Of a DNA stretch of 20,778 nt, positions 16,952 to 20,778 are shown piece after piece. A program made the translations under genes and the position numbers. The stretch's first letter is position 1. The number at the start of each line of letters is the position of its first letter. The stretch is taken from NCBI RefSeq assembly GCF_014859565.1, contig NZ_JACUUA010000051.1:1-20778 (forward strand). The letters are read 5' to 3'. This DNA is from Marinospirillum sp. (lineage in GTDB: Bacteria > Pseudomonadota > Gammaproteobacteria > Pseudomonadales > Halomonadaceae). The notes under the pieces are model-generated. The model made no database searches. It was not told where the DNA came from and saw only the letters and a list, made by a program, of their open reading frames with translations.

Positions 16952-18318
16952 GTACTTTTTCCTTCAGGAGAATGTGCCTGGATACGATCACACCAGCTGG
17001 CTGCGTCTTCACGCAGAGCGTCCAGATTGATGCCGCGCAGTTTACCATTGATCACCTGATGTTGTCCGTTCACCCAGACGTTTTGAACCTTGTCAGCCAC
17101 GCGCCCATACACCAGTTGAGACAAAAGATGGTGCTGCGGCCAGCAATCCGGGCTGTTGAGTTGCAGGCTGCACAGATCGGCTGCAAATCCGCTGCGGATC
17201 TGTCCGGTACAAACCGGCTGACCCAGCGCCTTGCCTCCGTCTACAGTCACCATCTTTAAGGCTTCTGCAGCGGGCAGGGCAGCAGCATCATGATGCACCG
17301 CTTTAGCCAGCAAGGCCGCTGTCTGCATTTCTGCCCACAAATCCAGATCATTGTTGCTGGCCGCTCCATCGGTGCCCAGTGTGATGTTAACACCAGCCTG
17401 ACGCATGGCTTCAACCGGGCAAAAACCACTGGCGAGTTTTAAGTTGGATTGAGGACAGTGCACCAGTGTGACCTGCTGTTCTGCCAGCAAACGGATTTCA
17501 TCCGGGTTGATGCAAGTGACATGCACCGCCTGAAAATGTTCATTCAGCAAACCCAGCTGGTGTAACCGCTGAATTGGTCTTATACCGTTATCCTCAGTGG
17601 CTTGCTTCACTTCATCCGCTGTTTCGTGCAGATGCATCTGCACTTTTAATCCCAGATCCTGGTTTAATTCAACCAGGCGCTGCAGGGGTTCATCCGCAAC
17701 CGTATAAGGTGCATGAGGGCCAAAAGCAATTCGGATTAATGGATGATTCTGATATTGCTGATGCAGCAGCAGGGTTTTATCCAGCGCATCATCAGCATTT
17801 TGTGACCAGGGGTTGGGGAGGTTAATAATTGGAGCACAAACCTGTGCACGTATCCCCAGTTCAGCAGCCACCTCGGCCACCACCTCCGGAAAAAAATACA
17901 TATCACTGAAACAGGTGGTGCCATTCAGCAACATTTCGGCAATCGCCAGCCGTGTACCACTGCGCACAAACTCAGCGCTCATCCAGCGACCTTCTGCCGG
18001 CCAGATATGCTCCTGCAACCAGGTCATCAGGGGTAAGTCATCCGACATTCCGCGGAATAATGCCATGGCGGCATGACCGTGCAGATTGTGTAAGCCCGGT
18101 AATAGCAACTGGTCAGCAAGCTCCAGCGGTTGCAGGTGTGGGTAGGCAGCACCCGCGGCCTGTTGGGATAACACAGCAACAATCTTGCCTGCTGCCAACA
18201 CCACCGCCTGATCCTGCAGGGGAACCAGTCCCTGATCCGCTGATGTTTCATCAAGAGTCAGCAACCAACGCGGAAAAAGCAGCTGATCGGCACGGGCGGC
18301 ACAAGAAGTTTCAATCAT
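16948..18318 (-). CDS. mtaD: MtaD-type amidohydrolase (5'-methylthioadenosine/S-adenosylhomocysteine deaminase)
   Basis: A 456-residue amidohydrolase of the TRZ/ATZ family. Metal and catalytic residues can be read in order: HGH at 80-82, the His in GPHAPYT at 200-206, HLHETADE at 229-236, HC near 287-288, and the Asp in [10 protein letters not shown] at 315-324. In Pseudomonas the homologue deaminates methylthioadenosine to methylthioinosine for salvage of methionine. Adenosylhomocysteine or other purine-like substrates are possible alternatives. ATG 18318 is used; the ribosome-binding site is weak. The divergent mtnA, next step group of the same route, supports the call. It overlaps ubiG by four bases. 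Confidence 0.88.
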   Translation of the reverse strand: MIETSCAARADQLLFPRWLLTLDETSADQGLVPLQDQAVVLAAGKIVAVLSQQAAGAAYPHLQPLELADQLLLPGLHNLHGHAAMALFRGMSDDLPLMTWLQEHIWPAEGRWMSAEFVRSGTRLAIAEMLLNGTTCFSDMYFFPEVVAEVAAELGIRAQVCAPIINLPNPWSQNADDALDKTLLLHQQYQNHPLIRIAFGPHAPYTVADEPLQRLVELNQDLGLKVQMHLHETADEVKQATEDNGIRPIQRLHQLGLLNEHFQAVHVTCINPDEIRLLAEQQVTLVHCPQSNLKLASGFCPVEAMRQAGVNITLGTDGAASNNDLDLWAEMQTAALLAKAVHHDAAALPAAEALKMVTVDGGKALGQPVCTGQIRSGFAADLCSLQLNSPDCWPQHHLLSQLVYGRVADKVQNVWVNGQHQVINGKLRGINLDALREDAASWCDRIQAHSPEGKST

Positions 18319-18389
18319 GGGTTTTCTGCTCTGCTCTGGACACCTATACTGGCGCCCCTTTCTTAAACCGGATGCTTAAAGGATTCGAT

Positions 18390-19463
18390 ATGACACCTGA
18401 TTCAATCAACAATGTAAAGCCACTGATCTGGCAAAATGCCGCTTTACAGGTGCTGGATCAGCGACTGTTACCACATCAGGAAGTCTGGATCGAATGCCGT
18501 AAGGTTGAGCAGGTAGTAGCCGCTATTCGGGATATGCAGGTACGCGGTGCACCGGCCATAGGTATTGCTGCAGCTTACGGCGTGGTGTTATCGGCTCGCC
18601 AGCGTTATGAAGCGGCACCCACGGACTGGAAACAACCCATGGAAGCAGACCTGGAAGCGCTGGCTGCATCACGCCCGACTGCGGTTAACCTTTGCTGGGC
18701 ACTCAAACAAATGCGCAAACTGCTGGCTGGTTTAAGATCCGGGGATAATCCTGTTGAAGCCCTGCTGGCGGGTGCTCAGGCCATTCACCAGGCGGATCTG
18801 GAAGCCAACCACCTGATGGGGCGGCTGGGTGCAGAAATTATCGCTGCAGATCATGAACGTGGACGGGAAGTGATGACCCATTGCAACGCCGGAGCACTGG
18901 CAACAGCCGGTTATGGTACCGCACTGGGTGTTATCCGCTCGGCATGGAAACAAGGCCTGATCGACAAGGTGCATGTCAACGAAACTCGCCCCTGGTGGCA
19001 GGGATCACGCCTCACCGCCTGGGAGTTGGTGCAGGAAGGCATCCCCGCACAGCTGAATGTCGACAGCGCTGCCGCCCACCAGCTTAAAATTGCACCCATC
19101 AGCTGGGTGATTGTTGGTGCTGATCGAATTGCCGCCAATGGTGATGTGGCCAACAAAATTGGCACCTACCAACTGGCCGTACAAGCCCTGCACCACGGCG
19201 CTGGTTTGATGGTAGTGGCACCCACCAGCACCATCGACATGGACATGGAATCCGGTGACCTGATCGACATAGAAGACCGGGGCGCAAATGAAGTGCTGTA
19301 TGCCGCAGGCCAACGGATAGCCGCTGATATAGAAGTCACCAACCCCGTTTTTGACGTGACCCCAGCAGACCTGGTGGATGTACTGGTGACAGAAAAGGGT
19401 GTTATCCATCGACCCAACCGCGAACAGCTGGAAAAACTCATGTCCCGCAAGGCAATGCACTGA
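18390..19463 (+). CDS. mtnA: MtnA, methylthioribose-1-phosphate isomerase
   Basis: MtnA isomerises 5-methylthioribose-1-phosphate to methylthioribulose-1-phosphate in methionine salvage. The 357-residue length is normal. Visible motifs are RGAPAIG at 52-58, the catalytic Cys165 in MTHCNAGALAT, the catalytic Asp245 in GADRIAANGDV, and NKIGTYQLA. I start at ATG 18390 because AAAGGA (18378-18383) precedes it by six bases. The reading frame stays open far upstream, antisense to mtaD, but that extension has no family similarity. The ATG at 18372 would add six residues. A TATACT at 18345-18350 could be its -10, but no good -35 is visible. Confidence 0.95.
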   Translation: MTPDSINNVKPLIWQNAALQVLDQRLLPHQEVWIECRKVEQVVAAIRDMQVRGAPAIGIAAAYGVVLSARQRYEAAPTDWKQPMEADLEALAASRPTAVNLCWALKQMRKLLAGLRSGDNPVEALLAGAQAIHQADLEANHLMGRLGAEIIAADHERGREVMTHCNAGALATAGYGTALGVIRSAWKQGLIDKVHVNETRPWWQGSRLTAWELVQEGIPAQLNVDSAAAHQLKIAPISWVIVGADRIAANGDVANKIGTYQLAVQALHHGAGLMVVAPTSTIDMDMESGDLIDIEDRGANEVLYAAGQRIAADIEVTNPVFDVTPADLVDVLVTEKGVIHRPNREQLEKLMSRKAMH

Positions 19464-19488
19464 GTTATAAGAAAAAAATAAAAAGGAC

Positions 19489-19516
19489 TTGCTTTTAAGA
19501 ATGGTGTCTCTATAAT
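19489..19516 (+). promoter_or_regulatory. tRNA-Val promoter
   Basis: TTGCTT (19489-19494), 16 bases, then a consensus TATAAT (19511-19516), followed by GCGC. A GC-rich discriminator directly after the -10 is typical of stringently controlled stable-RNA promoters. The predicted start is about 19522, giving a leader of roughly a dozen bases before the tRNA. Confidence 0.8.
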
Positions 19517-19534
19517 GCGCTCCTGTTGAAAGAC

Positions 19535-19611
<77 letters not shown>

Positions 19612-19622
19612 AAATTCCTAGC

Positions 19623-19668
19623 AAAAACGGCTACTTAGATCATTGATCGGGTGGCCGTTTTTGTTTTT
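19623..19668 (+). terminator. Rho-independent terminator after tRNA-Val
   Basis: AAAAACGGC (19623-19631) pairs perfectly with GCCGTTTTT (19654-19662). The stem can extend through wobble pairs and an inner GATC/GATC hairpin, and a T-rich tract runs to 19668. The A-tract on the 5' side means it could also work for leftward transcription from the antitoxin gene that ends at 19689. Confidence 0.88.
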
Positions 19669-19688
19669 GTGGTTTGTTGGGTTCGGCT

Positions 19689-19982
19689 TCAGGGCTTCAA
19701 TTGCAGTTCTGGATGAAGACCGGCGCGTGCAGCCAACATTAGCAGCATATCCAGGCTGAAGTCTTCCACCTTACCTTTGATCAGCCGTGAAACGCGTGGC
19801 TGAGTGATACCAAGGTGCTGGGCGGCCTCGGCTTGTGTCCAGCCCTGCTCTTTGAGTCGCTGAGCAGTACGGATCATCACATCGGCACGCAATTTCATGA
19901 TCTCGGCTTCTGCGGTGTCGAAGCCAAGATCCATAAATACATTGCCGCTGCTTTCGGTGATTTTGATGTGGTTTTCGCTCAT
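19689..19982 (-). CDS. HigA/XRE-family antitoxin
   Basis: A 97-residue helix-turn-helix protein of the HigA-2/HTH_37 type. The N-terminus NVFMDLGFDTAEAEIMKLRADVM is a family hallmark. The helix-turn-helix lies at about 47-70 (GWTQAEAAQHLGITQPRVSRL). Such proteins neutralise a cognate RelE/HigB-like ribonuclease and repress their own operon. The toxin gene immediately upstream is broken, and the antitoxin ATG (19982) overlaps its stop by four bases (ATGA), the ancestral coupled arrangement. The frame looks intact, so it may persist as a regulator or as an orphan antitoxin against related toxins. Confidence 0.88.
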   Translation of the reverse strand: MSENHIKITESSGNVFMDLGFDTAEAEIMKLRADVMIRTAQRLKEQGWTQAEAAQHLGITQPRVSRLIKGKVEDFSLDMLLMLAARAGLHPELQLKP

Positions 19983-20210
19983 TTCAGTGCTCCAATCAGT
20001 TTTTTGTAGCGGCTTGCTGCCTCAATATCCTGCCTGGATGTCTTTTGTGTTTTCTTTCGCCCCTGTGCCGATGTTCTGCATGGGTTTGAAATCACTAGGC
20101 TCACCACCGTACTGCACCGTCATCAGCTCAAGACCCACTGTTTGCCGCACTGCTGTAGGCATGTCACGCATGTCTTTCAGGCTGGTATCGACGAATTTCA
20201 GTGGTTTCAT
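19979..20210 (-). pseudogene. HigB/RelE-type toxin gene disrupted by an internal deletion
   Basis: From ATG 20210 the frame reads MKPLKFVDTSLKDMRDMPTA, then FKPMQNIGTGA, the typical first half of phage-Gp49/HigB-like toxins, and it stops early at 20022. In another frame the DNA just beyond reads KKTQKTSRQDIEAASRYKKL and ends at a TGA (19979-19981) overlapping the antitoxin start, which is the normal toxin C-terminus. The middle section, usually about 30-35 codons with the core strands, is missing. The two halves are joined near 20056-20060 out of frame. Family lengths near 110 residues imply loss of about 100 bases. The toxin should be inactive. A TTG at 20225 would add five residues to the N-terminus. 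Confidence 0.82.
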
Positions 20211-20252
20211 TGCATGATTATTCAAGCTCTTGAAAGATTATGCAAGTACTTG
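20211..20252 (-). promoter_or_regulatory. Two-dyad operator upstream of the HigBA remnant
   Basis: Two palindromes share a CAAG-NN-CTTG core. TTCAAGCTCTTGAA (20221-20234) is centred at 20227.5, and CAAGTACTTG (20243-20252) is centred at 20247.5. The centres are exactly 20 bases apart, about two helical turns. The first is embedded in a longer imperfect dyad from 20211 to 20244 bounded by TGCAT and ATGCA. A possible -10 for the toxin/antitoxin transcript, CATAAT on the minus strand (20242-20237), overlaps the sites. This is the layout expected for antitoxin autorepression. Confidence 0.65.
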
Positions 20253-20293
20253 TATGCAGGCTCGGCTGTTGTAAATTTGGAGCAGGCTAAGTG

Positions 20294-20485
20294 ATGCAAT
20301 ACGTGTGTTATCACGGCGTGAGCAATCAATCTATGGTTCGTGACTTGTTGAACCGGTTTGCTCAAGCTGAACTCAAAATGATCCTGCAAGAAGAACTGAT
20401 AGCCCTGGAAGAGCAGGAGGAGGTATCTCGTGCTGAGAGCACAGACCCAGTTAATCAGTTTATGGATATGAAAAAGCAGGCGTAA
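20294..20485 (+). CDS. Small ORF of unknown function
   Basis: A 63-residue frame, divergent from the toxin remnant, whose family I do not recognise. It is predicted to be mostly helical and acidic in its second half (LKMILQEELIALEEQEEVSRAES), with a QFMDMKKQA tail. No signal peptide or membrane segment is seen. Both GGAG (20279-20282) and AGG (20284-20286) precede the ATG, and a GTG at 20291 is an alternative start. A minus-strand frame covers the same stretch (20222-20488), but its composition is less protein-like. It may be a genuine small gene or the remnant of a larger one. Confidence 0.35.
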   Translation: MQYVCYHGVSNQSMVRDLLNRFAQAELKMILQEELIALEEQEEVSRAESTDPVNQFMDMKKQA

Positions 20486-20585
20486 CACTTAGAAACAGAT
20501 GAGGCGAACCTGCTCAAAGAACCGCAACCCTCAAAGAGTACCAGAACAACCTGTTTTCCCTGTAATGTTTGCTGCTGACTGCTGA

Positions 20586-20614
20586 TTGCAGCCTTGAATA
20601 GCATCTCGTATTAT
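20586..20614 (+). promoter_or_regulatory. Possible promoter of the cold-shock-type gene
   Basis: TTGCAG (20586-20591) and TATTAT (20609-20614) are 17 bases apart. The -10 is good (five of six) and the -35 weak (three of six). GGAGG (20636-20640) follows just before the start at 20645. The stretch 20486-20585 shows no other feature. Confidence 0.35.
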
Positions 20615-20644
20615 GCGATTAAAGATATTTATCATGGAGGTTGC

Positions 20645-20764
20645 ATGAAGGGAAAAGTGGTTTCTTTTGTTGCTTCAAAAAAGTTTGGCTTCATCAAGGG
20701 AGAAGACGGAGAGAGCTACTTTCTGCCGGGCAGATTGTTGAGCGCCAAGGTGACTATGTTTTAA
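20645..20764 (+). pseudogene. Truncated cold-shock-domain gene
   Basis: The first 26 or so residues, [20 protein letters not shown] and then DGESYF, match the start of cold-shock-domain (OB-fold) nucleic-acid-binding proteins, including the KFGFIKG RNP1-like motif. After about 20720 the similarity ends. Instead of the second RNP motif (usually YFFH) and the rest of the domain, the frame reads [13 protein letters not shown] and stops at 20762, only 39 residues in total. The domain normally needs about 65-70 residues, so this cannot fold as a full cold-shock domain. The novel tail comes from a transposase fragment read in the wrong frame. The start is supported by GGAGG four bases upstream. Confidence 0.7.
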
Positions 20765-20778
20765 GCCTGAAAGGTAAT
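20731..20778 (+). mobile_element. Fragment of an ISAs1-family-like transposase, runs off the window
   Basis: In the frame starting at 20731 the sequence reads [16 protein letters not shown] up to the window end. This resembles an internal segment of ISAs1-family DDE transposases, where a variant of IVE-GGDYVLALKGNQ follows the DAMGCQ motif. The upstream part of the transposase is absent: codons before 20731 do not match, and no terminal inverted repeat is seen. So this is an internally truncated copy joined to the cold-shock gene, not a clean insertion at an element end. Only 16 codons are visible. Confidence 0.55.

Noticed and set aside
17952..18389. Long N-terminal extension of the mtnA reading frame antisense to mtaD
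   Set aside because: The extension has no resemblance to MtnA, lies opposite a conserved gene, and a well-spaced ribosome-binding site marks ATG 18390.

Overview
The window looks like chromosomal DNA from a Gram-negative gammaproteobacterium of the Pseudomonadales/Oceanospirillales kind. Three things point there: a ruvB-ybgC-tolQRAB-pal-cpoB block; a UbiG gene followed closely by a MupP-type phosphatase, with methylthioadenosine (MTA) salvage genes beside them as in Pseudomonas; and an HD-GYP protein with the long N-terminal domain common in that group. No taxon can be named from sequence reading alone.

Left part (1-7211, + strand): ruvB (Holliday junction motor), then ybgC, tolQ, tolR, tolA, tolB, pal and cpoB, the complete trans-envelope Tol-Pal machine, followed by a YciK-type short-chain dehydrogenase. 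Spacing is tight (a 4-base overlap at tolA/tolB) and GTG starts are frequent. Three oddities stand out: a 66-bp tandem repeat in tolA, a run of four 18-bp repeats in the pal linker, and a terminator-like hairpin inside the first codons of cpoB.

Middle part (7212-12685, - strand): an HD-GYP protein that has lost most of the metal ligands of its family, and upstream of it a compact three-gene cluster. That cluster encodes an outer-membrane-type protein with a C-terminal barrel signature, a lipoprotein, and a secreted protein with a PEGA-like domain. The three appear to be one operon. They have an envelope character, I cannot assign a function, and they are the best candidate here for an undescribed system.

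Right part: uvrB (+) converges on a - strand operon mtaD > ubiG > META-domain lipoprotein > mupP; the uvrB and mupP 3' ends overlap. mtnA diverges from mtaD, so two steps of MTA salvage share one intergenic region. A tRNA-Val(GAC) gene with a clear promoter and terminator follows.

Beyond the tRNA (19620-20778) the character changes to small accessory genes. There is an intact HigA-type antitoxin, its partner toxin gene broken by an internal deletion, a two-dyad operator upstream of that pair, an unknown small ORF, and a cold-shock-type gene whose 5' part runs into a fragment of an ISAs1-like transposase at the window end. The tRNA therefore marks the boundary between conserved core genes and a decaying accessory segment.
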